DNA of 64,000 nt, taken from positions 1-64,000 of the forward strand of contig NZ_JBEOMB010000049.1 in NCBI RefSeq assembly GCF_046000175.1. Reading direction: 5' to 3'. The notes below the pieces were generated by a model that ran no database searches, was not told the DNA's origin, and worked only from the letters and a program-made list of their open reading frames with translations. Of this stretch, positions 51,205-60,097 are shown one piece after another. Positions within the stretch are counted from its first letter, which is position 1. The number at the start of each line of letters is the position of its first letter. This stretch comes from Rhodoplanes sp046000175 (GTDB lineage: Bacteria > Pseudomonadota > Alphaproteobacteria > Rhizobiales > Xanthobacteraceae). The translations under genes were made by a program, and so were the position numbers.

Positions 51205-52071
51205 CTAGCGGCCCATGCGGCAGCTCTCCTCGTACTTCGCCAGCGCCGCCTTCTCGGTGGCGGCGAAGCGTTTGAGGCGAACCATGAGATCGTCGAAATC
51301 GACCTGATGTGCGTCGAAGTCCGGCCCGTCGACGCAGGCGAACTTGATGCCGTCGCCGATCTTCACCCGGCAGCCGCCGCACATGCCGGTGCCGTCGACC
51401 ATGATCGGGTTGAGGCTGACGACCGTCTTGATCTTGTGCGGCCGCGTGGTCTCGGCGCAGGCCTTCATCATGATGGGCGGCCCGATGGCGACGACCTCGT
51501 CGACGTCCGGGTGCGCGGCGATCGCCTGGCGCAGGCCCTCGGTGACGTTGCCCTTGATGCCGACCGAGCCGTCGTCCGTGCAGACGATCACCTCGTCACA
51601 GCAGGCGCGGAACTTGTCCTCCCAGAAGACCAGCTCCTTGGTGCGGAAGCCGACCACGGCCGTCACGTGGGCGCCGGCCTCCTTGTAGGCGCGCGCCTGC
51701 GGGAAGATCGGCGCGACGCCCAGCCCGCCGCCGACGCAGACGACGCGGTGCTGGCCGCCGATGTGGCTCGGCTCGCCCATCGGGCCGGCGAGCGCGTGCA
51801 GGAAGGTGCCGACCCGGCAGACCTGCTGCATCTCGCGCGTGGTCTTGCCGACCGCCTGGATCACCAGCGTGATGGTGCCGCGGTCGCGGTCGAAGTCGGC
51901 GATGGTGAGCGGGATGCGCTCGCCGTGATCGTTGAGCATGACGATCACGAACTGCCCGGCGCGCGCGGCTTTCGCCATCAAGGGATGGCGCACCTCGAGA
52001 AGATAGGTGACGTCGGAGAAATCTTGCCGGGCGACGATCTCGAAGCCGCGGGAGTCCAGGAGGCTCGACAT
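51205..52071 (-). CDS. NfnA-like ferredoxin-NADP reductase subunit
   Basis: A 288-residue oxidoreductase of the ferredoxin-NADP+ reductase superfamily in its sulfide dehydrogenase beta / NfnA form (also like PyrK). It has an FAD domain (IPLTIADFDRDRGTITLVIQAVGKTT), a nucleotide domain (VVCVGGGLGVAPIFPQARAY), and near the end the [2Fe-2S] cysteines GTGMCGGCRV...FACVDGPDF. In NfnAB this subunit binds NAD(H) and a short-potential FAD. It heads the five-gene run; the NfnB-like gene follows after 107 bases. I start at the ATG at 52071, where homology begins. Confidence 0.85.
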   Translation of the reverse strand: MSSLLDSRGFEIVARQDFSDVTYLLEVRHPLMAKAARAGQFVIVMLNDHGERIPLTIADFDRDRGTITLVIQAVGKTTREMQQVCRVGTFLHALAGPMGEPSHIGGQHRVVCVGGGLGVAPIFPQARAYKEAGAHVTAVVGFRTKELVFWEDKFRACCDEVIVCTDDGSVGIKGNVTEGLRQAIAAHPDVDEVVAIGPPIMMKACAETTRPHKIKTVVSLNPIMVDGTGMCGGCRVKIGDGIKFACVDGPDFDAHQVDFDDLMVRLKRFAATEKAALAKYEESCRMGR

Positions 52072-52644
52072 GGCACGTCGCCTGCGAGGATTGATGGAAA
52101 GCACCCCACCCGGCGAGGCACCAGGACGACCGAGCGCTTCCTCACGAGTTTCTTGTCGACCCTCACATGAACGTTTCGTGTCCGGCGCACATTGACCTCG
52201 CTCAAACCGAGGGGCGCGCGCGGAGACCGAAGGCCGCGGCACGCCCGCCGCCGAGACGCCGGCCCGGAGGTCGCGGAAGAGCTATTTTCGCTTATGGGAA
52301 CGCAGGTTCGGCTGTTCGAAACACCGCCGGCCGCAGCCCGCGTCATCCCCGCGCCGACACCGGCAGGTCCGCCATACGCTGACCGAATGGCGGGGAAGAA
52401 TAGCGGTCGCACGGGGCCGCAGTCGCGTCCTTGCGACTGCGACCGAACAGGTCGATGCACGCTCGACATCGGGAACTGGGAGCCTCGTGCCCCGGACAAG
52501 GCGCATCGGGCCGAAGGCCCGATGCGCCGCAGAGCCGGGGCCCAGGGGCGGCACGGTCAAGGCCCTTCCGCATGGCTCCTGGATCCCGGCTCGCGGCGCG
52601 TTGCGCCGCGTCCGGGACACGAGGCCGGAGCCGGAAAAACCGCC
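52072..52644. other. Intergenic region upstream of the NfnA-like gene
   Basis: A 573-base space between two minus-strand genes. It contains a family B repeat at 52484-52623 and an AT-richer patch near 52281-52300 (GCTATTTTCGCTTATGGG). A possible plus-strand frame beginning at that ATG runs into the antisense of the prenyl synthase gene and is not credible. Promoter for the five-gene run is likely here. Confidence 0.5.
52484..52623. repeat. Dispersed REP-like element, family B, inverted
   Basis: Begins CGTGCCCCGGACAAGGCGCATCGGGCC, passes AGAGCCGGGGCCCAGGGGCG and ends GCGTCCGGGACACGAGG: the reverse orientation of the copies at 5232, 6324 and 19535. It directly follows the prenyl synthase stop side. 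Confidence 0.7.
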
Positions 52645-53661
52645 TCAGTGGCTCCGTTCGGCGACGAAGCGGGCCGCGGCGCGGAGGATGTCGGCCTGCG
52701 GCCCGAACGGGGCGACGGCGGCCTCGGCCTCGGCGACGAGGTCGGCCAGCGCCTTGCGGGCGCCGTCGATGCCCATGATCCGCACCAGGGTCGCCTTGTG
52801 GAGGCCGGCGTCCTTGCCGGTCGCCTTGCCGACCGTGGCGGCGTCGCCGGTCGCGTCGAGGAGGTCGTCGGCGACCTGGAAGGCCTTGCCGATGGCGACC
52901 CCGTAGCGGTCGAGCGCCGCCTGGGCGGCCTTGTCGGCGCCGGCGACGATCGCCCCGCCGACACAGGAGAAGCGCAGGAGCGCCCCGGTCTTCATCGACT
53001 CCATCGTCTCGGTGGCGGCGCGGTCCAGCGGCTGGGGCACGTTGCCGTTGAAGCGCCCCTCGGCGGCGAGGTCGAGCATCTGGCCGCCGACCATGCCGCC
53101 GATGCCCGACGCGCGGGCGAGCGCCAGGACGAGATCGATGCGCACCGCTGCGTCCGGATGGGTTTCGGGCCGTCCCAGCACGTCGAAGGCGAGCGTCTGC
53201 AGCGCATCACCCGCCAGGATGGCAGTGGCGTCGTCGAACGCCTTGTGGGTGGTCGGCCGGCCGCGCCGCAGGTCGTCGTTGTCCATGGCGGGCAGGTCGT
53301 CGTGCACCAGCGAGTAGCAATGGACGAGCTCGACGGCGGCGCCGACCATCAGGGCGCGGGCGCGGTCGCCGCCGAACAAGAGGGCCGTTTCGACCGCGAG
53401 GAACGGGCGGAATCGCTTGCCGCCGGCGAGGCTCGCATAACGCATGGCGGCGAGCAGCCGGTCCGGGCGGGCTTTCTCGCCGGCCTCCGGCGTGGCGCCG
53501 AGCAGGCGCTCCAGCAGGGTCTCGGTCTCGGCCGCGACGGCGTCCAGCCGTGCGGGAAATCCGGCGTCGGCGCTGGCGACGTCGGCGTGCTTGGTGTTGC
53601 CCAACAACTCGGCTCTCCCCGGATGCCCGTCGGTCGGGCCCCCGGCCGCCCGCGCCCGCAT
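52645..53661 (-). CDS. ispA: Polyprenyl synthetase (farnesyl diphosphate synthase type)
   Basis: Short-chain trans-prenyltransferase of 338 residues that condenses isopentenyl diphosphate with DMAPP to make FPP or GGPP. The first aspartate-rich motif is DDLPAMD, the bacterial (type II) FPP synthase form with two extra residues, followed by LRRGRPTTHKAFDDATAILAGDAL; the second is VADDLLDATGD. GGKRFRPFL near residue 80 is the lysine-arginine site. I keep the ATG at 53661, since AGGAG lies eight bases upstream; a TTG at 53607 with GGGGAG is a good alternative. It sits back to back with the hopanoid operon, for which it can supply FPP. Confidence 0.85.
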   Translation of the reverse strand: MRARAAGGPTDGHPGRAELLGNTKHADVASADAGFPARLDAVAAETETLLERLLGATPEAGEKARPDRLLAAMRYASLAGGKRFRPFLAVETALLFGGDRARALMVGAAVELVHCYSLVHDDLPAMDNDDLRRGRPTTHKAFDDATAILAGDALQTLAFDVLGRPETHPDAAVRIDLVLALARASGIGGMVGGQMLDLAAEGRFNGNVPQPLDRAATETMESMKTGALLRFSCVGGAIVAGADKAAQAALDRYGVAIGKAFQVADDLLDATGDAATVGKATGKDAGLHKATLVRIMGIDGARKALADLVAEAEAAVAPFGPQADILRAAARFVAERSH

Positions 53662-54169
53662 GGCGCCGGCTCCTGCCGTCCGACGACGGGACCTTGGCCC
53701 CTGGCTTAATCATCGCGGCCGGCAAGGGCAACCGGCTCGATCACCGGCTCGGCCCCCGATCGGCCGCATCGGCGAGGGTGTCCCCTGGGCCGTTCCGGTT
53801 CGCACGGGGACCGGAAAAAGTCGCCCCCGGGCGTGTCCCGGACGCCGCTGCGGCGCCGAAAACGTAGCCGGAACAATCGTTCCGGGCCGCTCCCGCGTTG
53901 ACTCCCAAGGCCCTGCATGCTTTGAACTTCAGACGCCTTGCAGCACTCGAACATTTGCGCTGTCGCTCGCGCGCGCTGCTCCAGTTGGTCCGGCCCGGGT
54001 GATGCGGCCCGCTCTTCGGCCAGTCGCTGGTCCACGCGCGGGCATCGATTCATCAACAAGGGCCTGCCGGTCGCGTCATGACCCCGATCTTCGCCCCCGA
54101 CTCCGTCTTTGCGCGCCGCCGCTCGGGCGCCCTGCCGAACCGCGAGATCGCATCGTGCGAGATCCGATC
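53662..54169. other. Divergent intergenic region, ispA / hopanoid operon
   Basis: A 508-base space between divergent genes. It contains an inverted repeat at 53868-53885 (CCGGAAC, four-base loop, GTTCCGG) and, towards hpnC, a comparatively AT-rich stretch around 53920-53970. No gene is visible; promoters for both sides must be here. Confidence 0.5.
53868..53885. promoter_or_regulatory. Inverted repeat, possible operator of hopanoid genes
   Basis: CCGGAACAATCGTTCCGG is a perfect seven-base inverted repeat with a 4-base centre, 285 bases before the hpnC start and about 207 bases before the ispA start. Size and symmetry fit a regulator binding site; the regulator is unknown. Confidence 0.4.
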
Positions 54170-55084
54170 GTGACCACGACGGCCGCCGATCTGCGATCCG
54201 GCAAGGGATCGCACGACGAGAATTTCCCGGTCGCGTCGTGGATCGTGCATCCGCGCCACCGGCCGGCGATCCTCGCCTTCTACGAGTTCGTCCGCGTCGC
54301 CGACGACATCGCCGACCACCCCACCCTGCTCGAGGCCGACAAGCTCGCCTATCTGGACCGGCTGGAGGGCAGCCTGCTCGGCCGCGGCGCGAGCGAGCCG
54401 GAGGGCGTCGCGCTCAAGATCGCGCTCGCCGACCGGGCGCTGTCGCCGCGCCACGCGCGCGACCTCCTCACCGCGTTCCGGCTCGACGTCACCAAGCGGC
54501 GCTATGCCGATTTCGACGACCTGATCGACTATTGCAGCTACTCGGCCATGCCGGTCGGCCGCTTCGTGCTCGACGTGCATGGCGAGCGCGGCACCACCTG
54601 GGACGCCAACGACCGGCTGTGCGCCGCGCTCCAGATCATCAACCACCTGCAGGACTGCGCCAAGGATTTCCGGGCGCTCGACCGTGTCTACATCCCGCTC
54701 GACACCTTCGCGGCCCATGGCGCGGCCGTGGAGGATCTGGGCGCCGCGCAGGCGAGCCCTGCCCTCAAGGCCTGCATCGCCGATCTCGCGGCGAAGACCG
54801 ACGGCCTCCTCGCCGAAAGCCGGGTGTTCTCGTCGCTGATCCGTGACCGCCGCCTCGCGCTCGAGGTCGCCGTGATCCAGACGCTCGCCGAGCGGCTGAC
54901 CGCGCTGCTGAAGGTGCGCGACCCGCTGTGCGAGCGCGTCCACCTCGCCAAGCCGCAGGTCGCCGCGCTCGGCCTCCTCGGCCTCGTCAACGGCATCTTG
55001 GGGCGCTTCCGGCGCCCGCCCGCCGCGCCGGCCGCTCCGGCCACCCCCGCGGCCGACCCCGCGAACCCGCGACGCCAGCCATGA
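54170..55084 (+). CDS. hpnC: Hydroxysqualene synthase HpnC
   Basis: Squalene/phytoene synthase-fold enzyme of 304 residues that in the HpnCDE route turns presqualene diphosphate into hydroxysqualene. Features: KGSHDENFPVASWIVHPRHRPAILAFYEFVRVADDIADHP with the first aspartate motif, YADFDDLIDYCSYSAMPVGRFVL, and the second acidic region in INHLQDCAKDF. The GTG at 54170 starts the region where relatives begin; another GTG at 54155 is possible. The C-terminal alanine-proline tail is not conserved. It overlaps hpnD by four bases. Confidence 0.9.
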   Translation: MTTTAADLRSGKGSHDENFPVASWIVHPRHRPAILAFYEFVRVADDIADHPTLLEADKLAYLDRLEGSLLGRGASEPEGVALKIALADRALSPRHARDLLTAFRLDVTKRRYADFDDLIDYCSYSAMPVGRFVLDVHGERGTTWDANDRLCAALQIINHLQDCAKDFRALDRVYIPLDTFAAHGAAVEDLGAAQASPALKACIADLAAKTDGLLAESRVFSSLIRDRRLALEVAVIQTLAERLTALLKVRDPLCERVHLAKPQVAALGLLGLVNGILGRFRRPPAAPAAPATPAADPANPRRQP

Positions 55085-55929
55085 CCCAGCTCGCCGTCCA
55101 TCCCGAGGAGACCGAGCCCGTCGCGTCGCGCCGCGCCGCCGGCAGCTCGTTCTACTTCGCCATGCGCATGCTGCCGCGGGCCCGCCGCGACGCCATGTTC
55201 GAGATCTACTCGTTCTGCCGCTACGTCGACGACATCGCCGACTCCGAGGCGCCGCGGGCCGACCGCATCGCCGCGCTGGAGCGCTGGCGGCGCGAGCTCG
55301 ACGAGGTCTATGCCGGCCGGGTCGCGCCCGAGCACCGCGGCCTCGCCGCCGCGATCGCCGAGTTCGGGCTGCGCAAGGAGGACTTCATCGCCATCATCGA
55401 AGGCATGGAGATGGACGCGGCGGCCGATATAAGGGCGCCCGACCTCGCCACCTTCGATCTCTACTGCGACCGTGTGGCGAGCGCCGTCGGGCGGCTGTCG
55501 GTCAAGGCCTTCGGCATGGGCGAGCCGGACGGCGAGCAGCTCGCCCACCATCTCGGCCGCGCCCTGCAGATCGTCAACATCCTGCGCGACATCGACGAGG
55601 ACGCCGAGAACGGCCGCCTCTATCTTCCGCGCGAGCTTCTGGACGAGGCCGGCATCACGACGACCGAGCCGCGCGCCGTCGCGGCGCATCCGGGCGTCGG
55701 CCAGATCGGCCAGGCGCTGATCGAGCGGGCGCGAAGACACTTCGAGGCGGCCGACGAGATCATGGACCGCTCGCCGCGCTGGATGGTCCGCGCCCCGCGC
55801 ATCATGGGCAAGGTCTATCGGGCGATTCTCGACGACCTCTCGGCCCGCGGCTTCGATCAGCCGCGCGAGCCCGTGAAGGTCAACAAGCTGTCGCTCCTGC
55901 TGATCGTGCTGCAGTACGGGTTCGTCTGA
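55081..55929 (+). CDS. hpnD: Presqualene diphosphate synthase HpnD
   Basis: Squalene/phytoene synthase family, 282 residues. It joins two farnesyl diphosphate molecules to give presqualene diphosphate, the first committed step to squalene here. Motifs: GSSFYFAMRMLPRARRDAMFEIYSFCRYVDDIAD with the first aspartate pair, YCDRVASAVGRLSVKAFG, and the second, ALQIVNILRDIDEDAENGRLYLP. Start and stop overlap hpnC (ATGA) and hpnE (TGATG), tying the three together in translation. Confidence 0.9.
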   Translation: MTQLAVHPEETEPVASRRAAGSSFYFAMRMLPRARRDAMFEIYSFCRYVDDIADSEAPRADRIAALERWRRELDEVYAGRVAPEHRGLAAAIAEFGLRKEDFIAIIEGMEMDAAADIRAPDLATFDLYCDRVASAVGRLSVKAFGMGEPDGEQLAHHLGRALQIVNILRDIDEDAENGRLYLPRELLDEAGITTTEPRAVAAHPGVGQIGQALIERARRHFEAADEIMDRSPRWMVRAPRIMGKVYRAILDDLSARGFDQPREPVKVNKLSLLLIVLQYGFV

Positions 55930-57164
55930 TGGTGGGCGCCGTCCACATCATCGGGGCCGGCCTCGCCGGCCTCGCCGCGGCGGTGCGCCTGGCCGGCAGC
56001 GGCCGCCGCATCACGGTGCACGAGGGCTCGAAGCAGGCGGGCGGGCGCTGCCGCTCCTATCACGACGCGGCGACCGGCCTCTACATCGACAACGGCAATC
56101 ATCTGCTGCTGTCCGCCAACCAGGCCGCGCTCGACTACGCCGCGACGCTCGGCACCGCCGACCGCCTGCACGGGCCGGCCGAAGCAGCGTTCGACTTCTT
56201 CGATCTGCGCACCCGGACCGGCTGGCGGCTGCGGATCGACGACGGTCGCATCCCGTGGTGGATCTTCGACCCGCAGAAGCGTGTCCCCGGGACAAGTTGG
56301 CGCGATTACGTCGCGCTGGCGAAACTGATGTTCACCGGTGAGCGGCCGCTCGGCGAGGTGATCCCGTGCAAGGGCGCGCTCCACGAGCGGCTGATCGAGC
56401 CCCTGATGGTCGCGGCGCTGAACACCGCGCCGCCGGTCGCCTCGGCGGCGCTCGCCCGCAACATCGTGCGCGAGACGCTGGCGAAGGGCGGCGCCTGCTG
56501 CCGGCCGTTGGTCGCCACCGGCGGGCTCGGAACCGTGTTCGTCGAGCCGGCGCTCGACCATCTGCGCGCCCGTGACGTCTCCGTGCTGATGACCCACGAG
56601 CTGCGCGCCCTCGTCACGCAGGGCGACCGCGTCACCGCGCTCGACTTCGGCGACGAGACGATCGCGCTCGGCCCCGACGACGCCGTGATCCTCGCGGTGC
56701 CGGCCTGGACCGCGACCGCGCTGGTGCCCGGGCTGGCGGCGCCGACCGAGTTCCGCTCGATCCTGAACACGCATTTCCGCACCGTCGCGCCGCCCGGAAC
56801 GCCGCCCCTGGTGGGCGTGATCGGCGGCACGGCGGAGTGGATCTTCGTCTTTCCGGACCGCGTCTCGGTGACCACCTCGAACGCCGACCGCTTCATGAAG
56901 GAGCCGCGCGAAAAGCTCGCGCAGACGATCTGGGACGACGTCCGCTCCGTGATCCGCCTCACGGACGAGGCGCTGCCGGCCTGGCAGATCGTGCGCGAGC
57001 GGCGCGCCACCTTCGCGGCGACGCCGGAGCAGAACGCGCTGCGACCCGGCCCGCGGACCGCGTGGAGGAACCTGGCGCTGGCCGGCGACTGGACCGACAC
57101 CGGCCTGCCCGCGACCATCGAGGGCGCGATCCGGTCCGGCAACACGGCCGCCGCGCTGATCTGA
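55929..57164 (+). CDS. hpnE: Hydroxysqualene dehydroxylase HpnE
   Basis: FAD-dependent amine-oxidase / phytoene desaturase-like enzyme of 411 residues that reduces hydroxysqualene to squalene. The dinucleotide site is HIIGAGLAGLAAAVRLA followed by VHEGSKQAGGRCRSY; the family's inner part has DNGNHLLLSAN and the C-terminus LALAGDWTDTGLPATIEGAIRSG, which closes the FAD site. Overlaps the hpnD stop by one base and is followed after 61 bases by shc. Confidence 0.9.
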   Translation: MVGAVHIIGAGLAGLAAAVRLAGSGRRITVHEGSKQAGGRCRSYHDAATGLYIDNGNHLLLSANQAALDYAATLGTADRLHGPAEAAFDFFDLRTRTGWRLRIDDGRIPWWIFDPQKRVPGTSWRDYVALAKLMFTGERPLGEVIPCKGALHERLIEPLMVAALNTAPPVASAALARNIVRETLAKGGACCRPLVATGGLGTVFVEPALDHLRARDVSVLMTHELRALVTQGDRVTALDFGDETIALGPDDAVILAVPAWTATALVPGLAAPTEFRSILNTHFRTVAPPGTPPLVGVIGGTAEWIFVFPDRVSVTTSNADRFMKEPREKLAQTIWDDVRSVIRLTDEALPAWQIVRERRATFAATPEQNALRPGPRTAWRNLALAGDWTDTGLPATIEGAIRSGNTAAALI

Positions 57165-57225
57165 CGCCGCGCCGACCCGAGCACGACCCCGAACAAGAAC
57201 ACGATCGAGAAACGAGAGCAGTCCG

Positions 57226-59208
57226 ATGCGAGACGTGACCACCTTGGCCGACGCCACCCCGATCACCGGGTCGACCCTGATGGCGGCGCTCGAGACCCAC
57301 ATCCGGAAGGCGACGGACGCGCTCCTGTCCTATCAGCAGCCGGACGGCCACTGGGTGTTCGAGCTGGAGGCGGACGCGACCATCCCGTCCGAATACGTGC
57401 TGCTCGTCCATCATCTCGGCGAGACGCCCGACCTCGAGGTCGAGCGCAAGATCGGCGTCTATCTGCGCCGCATCCAGGGCGAGCACGGCGGCTGGCCGCT
57501 GTTCAAGGATGGCGACTTCGACATCTCGGCGAGCGTGAAGGCCTATTTCGCGCTGAAGATGATCGGCGACGATCCCGAGGCGCCGCACATGCGCCGCGCC
57601 CGCGAGGCGATCCTGGCACACGGCGGCGGCTCGCGGGTCAACGTGTTCACCCGCATCCAGCTCGCCCTCTACGGCGTGATCCCGTGGACGGCCGTGCCGG
57701 TGATGCCGCCGGAGGTCATCTTCCTGCCGCGCTGGTCGCCCTTCACCATCTGGAAGGTCTCGTACTGGGCGCGCACCACCATCGTGCCGCTGCTGGTGCT
57801 GCAGACCCTGAAGCCGAAGGCCCGCAACCCGCGTGGCGTGACGATCGACGAGCTGTTCCTCGAGCCGCCCGCGACGGTCGGCCCGCCCAGCAAGGCGCCG
57901 CACCAGAGCTGGTGGTGGTTCCTGCTGTTCCGCGGCATCGACGGCGTGCTGCGCGCGATCGACCCGCTGATGCCGCGCGCCCCGCGCCGCCGCGCCATCG
58001 AGGCGGCGCTCGCCTTCGTGCGCGAGCGGCTCAACGGCGAGGACGGGCTCGGCGCCATCTATCCACCGATGGCCAACTCGGTGATGATGTTCGACGTGCT
58101 CGGCTTCCCGCCCGAGTATCCGGAGCGCGCCGTCGCCCGCCGGTCGATCGAGAAGCTGCTGGTCGTCGGCGACGAGGAGGCCTATTGCCAGCCCTGCGTC
58201 TCGCCCGTGTGGGACACGGCGCTGACCTGCCACGCCCTGCTGGAAGCCGGCGGCGAGAAGGCGGTCGAGAAGGCCCGCAAGGGTCTCGACTGGCTGAAGC
58301 CCCTGCAGGTCCTCGACCTCGAGGGCGACTGGGCGGTGACGCGGCCCGGCGTGCGGCCGGGCGGCTGGGCGTTCCAGTACGTCAACGCCCACTACCCGGA
58401 CCTCGACGACACCGCCGTCGTCGTGATGGCGATGGACCGGGCCCGCACGGCCGGCGGGGACGGCCGTTTCGACATGGCGATCGACCGCGGTCGCGAATGG
58501 GTGCTCGGCCTGCAGAGCAAGAACGGCGGCTGGGCTGCCTTCGACGCCGACAACACCTACACGTATCTCAACAACATCCCGTTCTCCGACCACGGCGCCC
58601 TGCTCGATCCGCCGACCGAGGACGTCGCGGCGCGCTGCGTCTCGATGCTGGCGCAGCTCGGCGAGACGCCGGAGACGAGCCCGGCGATGGCGCGCGGCAT
58701 CGCCTATCTGCGCGAGACGCAGCTTCCCGACGGAAGCTGGTACGGCCGCTGGGGGCTGAACTACATCTACGGCACCTGGTCGGTGCTGTGCGGCCTCAAC
58801 GCCGCCGGCCTCGGCCGCGACGACCCGGCGGTGCGCAAGGCGGCCGACTGGCTGATCCGCATCCAGAACGTCGACGGCGGCTGGGGCGAGGACGGCACCA
58901 GCTACAAGCTCGACTACAAGGGCTGGGAGCCGGCGCCCAGCACCGCGTCGCAGACCGCCTGGGCGCTGCTCGCCCTGATGGCGGCCGGCGAGGTCGATCA
59001 TCCGGCCGTCGAGCGCGGCGTCGCCTATCTGGCCCGCACCCAGAACCACGAGGGCCTGTGGGACGAGGAGCGCTACACCGCGACGGGCTTCCCGCGCGTG
59101 TTCTATCTCCGCTACCACGGCTACCGGAAGTTCTTCCCGCTGTGGGCGATGGCGCGCTACCGCAACCTCAAGCGCTCCAACGATCGCCGCGTGGCGTTCG
59201 GGATGTGA
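57226..59208 (+). CDS. shc: Squalene-hopene cyclase
   Basis: Monotopic membrane enzyme of 660 residues that cyclises squalene to hopene or hopanol. The catalytic DxDDTA motif is visible as DLDDTA near residue 389, and several QW repeats occur, for example QQPDGHWVFE, LQSKNGGWAAF, TQLPDGSWYGRWG and IQNVDGGWGED. The start at 57226 has GAGCAG upstream. It completes the chain IspA, HpnD, HpnC, HpnE, Shc. Side-chain modification genes such as hpnH or hpnG are not in the window. Hopanoids strengthen the outer membranes of Hyphomicrobiales. Confidence 0.95.
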   Translation: MRDVTTLADATPITGSTLMAALETHIRKATDALLSYQQPDGHWVFELEADATIPSEYVLLVHHLGETPDLEVERKIGVYLRRIQGEHGGWPLFKDGDFDISASVKAYFALKMIGDDPEAPHMRRAREAILAHGGGSRVNVFTRIQLALYGVIPWTAVPVMPPEVIFLPRWSPFTIWKVSYWARTTIVPLLVLQTLKPKARNPRGVTIDELFLEPPATVGPPSKAPHQSWWWFLLFRGIDGVLRAIDPLMPRAPRRRAIEAALAFVRERLNGEDGLGAIYPPMANSVMMFDVLGFPPEYPERAVARRSIEKLLVVGDEEAYCQPCVSPVWDTALTCHALLEAGGEKAVEKARKGLDWLKPLQVLDLEGDWAVTRPGVRPGGWAFQYVNAHYPDLDDTAVVVMAMDRARTAGGDGRFDMAIDRGREWVLGLQSKNGGWAAFDADNTYTYLNNIPFSDHGALLDPPTEDVAARCVSMLAQLGETPETSPAMARGIAYLRETQLPDGSWYGRWGLNYIYGTWSVLCGLNAAGLGRDDPAVRKAADWLIRIQNVDGGWGEDGTSYKLDYKGWEPAPSTASQTAWALLALMAAGEVDHPAVERGVAYLARTQNHEGLWDEERYTATGFPRVFYLRYHGYRKFFPLWAMARYRNLKRSNDRRVAFGM

Positions 59209-59254
59209 CGCCTTTCGCCTCCTGATCACGTCGGAGGCAGATCCCTCTCGCACC

Positions 59255-59278
59255 CGCGCGGGCGAACGCGCCCGCGCG
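59255..59278. terminator. Hairpin between convergent shc and napC
   Basis: CGCGCGGGCG at 59255-59264 and its exact complement at 59269-59278 surround a 4-base loop. It lies 46 bases after shc and 17 bases after napC on the other strand, so it can serve both. No T-run on either side. Confidence 0.5.
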
Positions 59279-59295
59279 ACAGGCTTCGCGGCCGC

Positions 59296-60033
59296 TCAGC
59301 GCGCTGCGACGCTGCCGCCGGACGGCGCGGTCGCGGCCGGCGCGCCCTTGCCGTTGGCGCCGTTGGAGAGCTCGCGCCACAGCTTGTCGGCCGCCTCCTG
59401 GGCACCGGGCGGCAGCCGGTGGGCGATGCCGCGGTGGCAGTCGATGCAGGTGTTGGCGTTCTTCACCGCCTGCTGATGGTTCTCGGCCGATCGCTTCTCC
59501 TGCACGGACCAGTCCATGTGGATGAAGTCGTGGCAGTTGCGGCACTCGCGGCTGTCGGTCGTCTTCATGGAGCGCCACACATTGGTGGCGAGGTGCAGGC
59601 GGCGCGCGTTGAACTTCTCCGGCGTGTCGATGGTGCCGAGGATGTGCTGCAGAAGGTCGTTCGAGGCCTGGACCTTGCGGATCATCTTGTGGGTCCAGTC
59701 CTTCGGCACGTGGCAGTCGGTGCACACCGCGCGCACGCCGGTGCGATTGGTGTAGTGCACGGTCTGCCGATACTCGCGGAAGACGTTCGCCTCCATCTCG
59801 TGACAGGAGATGCAGAACGCCTCGGTGTTGGTCGCCTCGATGGCGGTGTGGAACGCCCCCCAGAAGGCGATGCCGCCGAGGAACCCGCCGATCAGCAGGG
59901 CGCCGAGCGAGAGCGTGCCGGACGGGCTCCAGAACCAGCGCCACAGGCGGCGCAGCCGGCCCGGTGGTTTCGCAGGCGTTCCGGAGGCGGCATCGGGCGC
60001 CGCGGGAGCCGGTTGCGCGGGTTGGTCGGTCAT
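59296..60033 (-). CDS. napC: NapC/NirT tetrahaem cytochrome c
   Basis: Membrane-anchored quinol dehydrogenase of 245 residues, one N-terminal helix (LSLGALLIGGFLGGIAFWGAF) and four CxxCH haem c sites: CISCH, CTDCH, CRNCH and CIDCH. It takes electrons from quinol and gives them to NapB-NapA in the periplasm. The ATG at 60033 has GAGG eight bases before; ATG at 60042 is in frame but overlaps that site. A proline/alanine-rich cytosolic tail of about 25 residues precedes the helix. Last gene of the nap operon. Confidence 0.9.
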   Translation of the reverse strand: MTDQPAQPAPAAPDAASGTPAKPPGRLRRLWRWFWSPSGTLSLGALLIGGFLGGIAFWGAFHTAIEATNTEAFCISCHEMEANVFREYRQTVHYTNRTGVRAVCTDCHVPKDWTHKMIRKVQASNDLLQHILGTIDTPEKFNARRLHLATNVWRSMKTTDSRECRNCHDFIHMDWSVQEKRSAENHQQAVKNANTCIDCHRGIAHRLPPGAQEAADKLWRELSNGANGKGAPAATAPSGGSVAAR

Positions 60034-60097
60034 CGGTCGCATCCTCGTCCTGCCGCGCCACGGGCGCGCGGTGGCGCGCGCCGGCGATGGCGCGCCG

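Noticed and set aside
52192..53709. Plus-strand frame with ATG after an AT-rich patch near 52290
   Set aside because: It runs through a REP-like repeat and the antisense of the prenyl synthase gene; no similarity and no domain.
56959..59253. 764-codon minus-strand frame opposite shc
   Set aside because: Antisense shadow of squalene-hopene cyclase, which has a DxDDTA motif and QW repeats.
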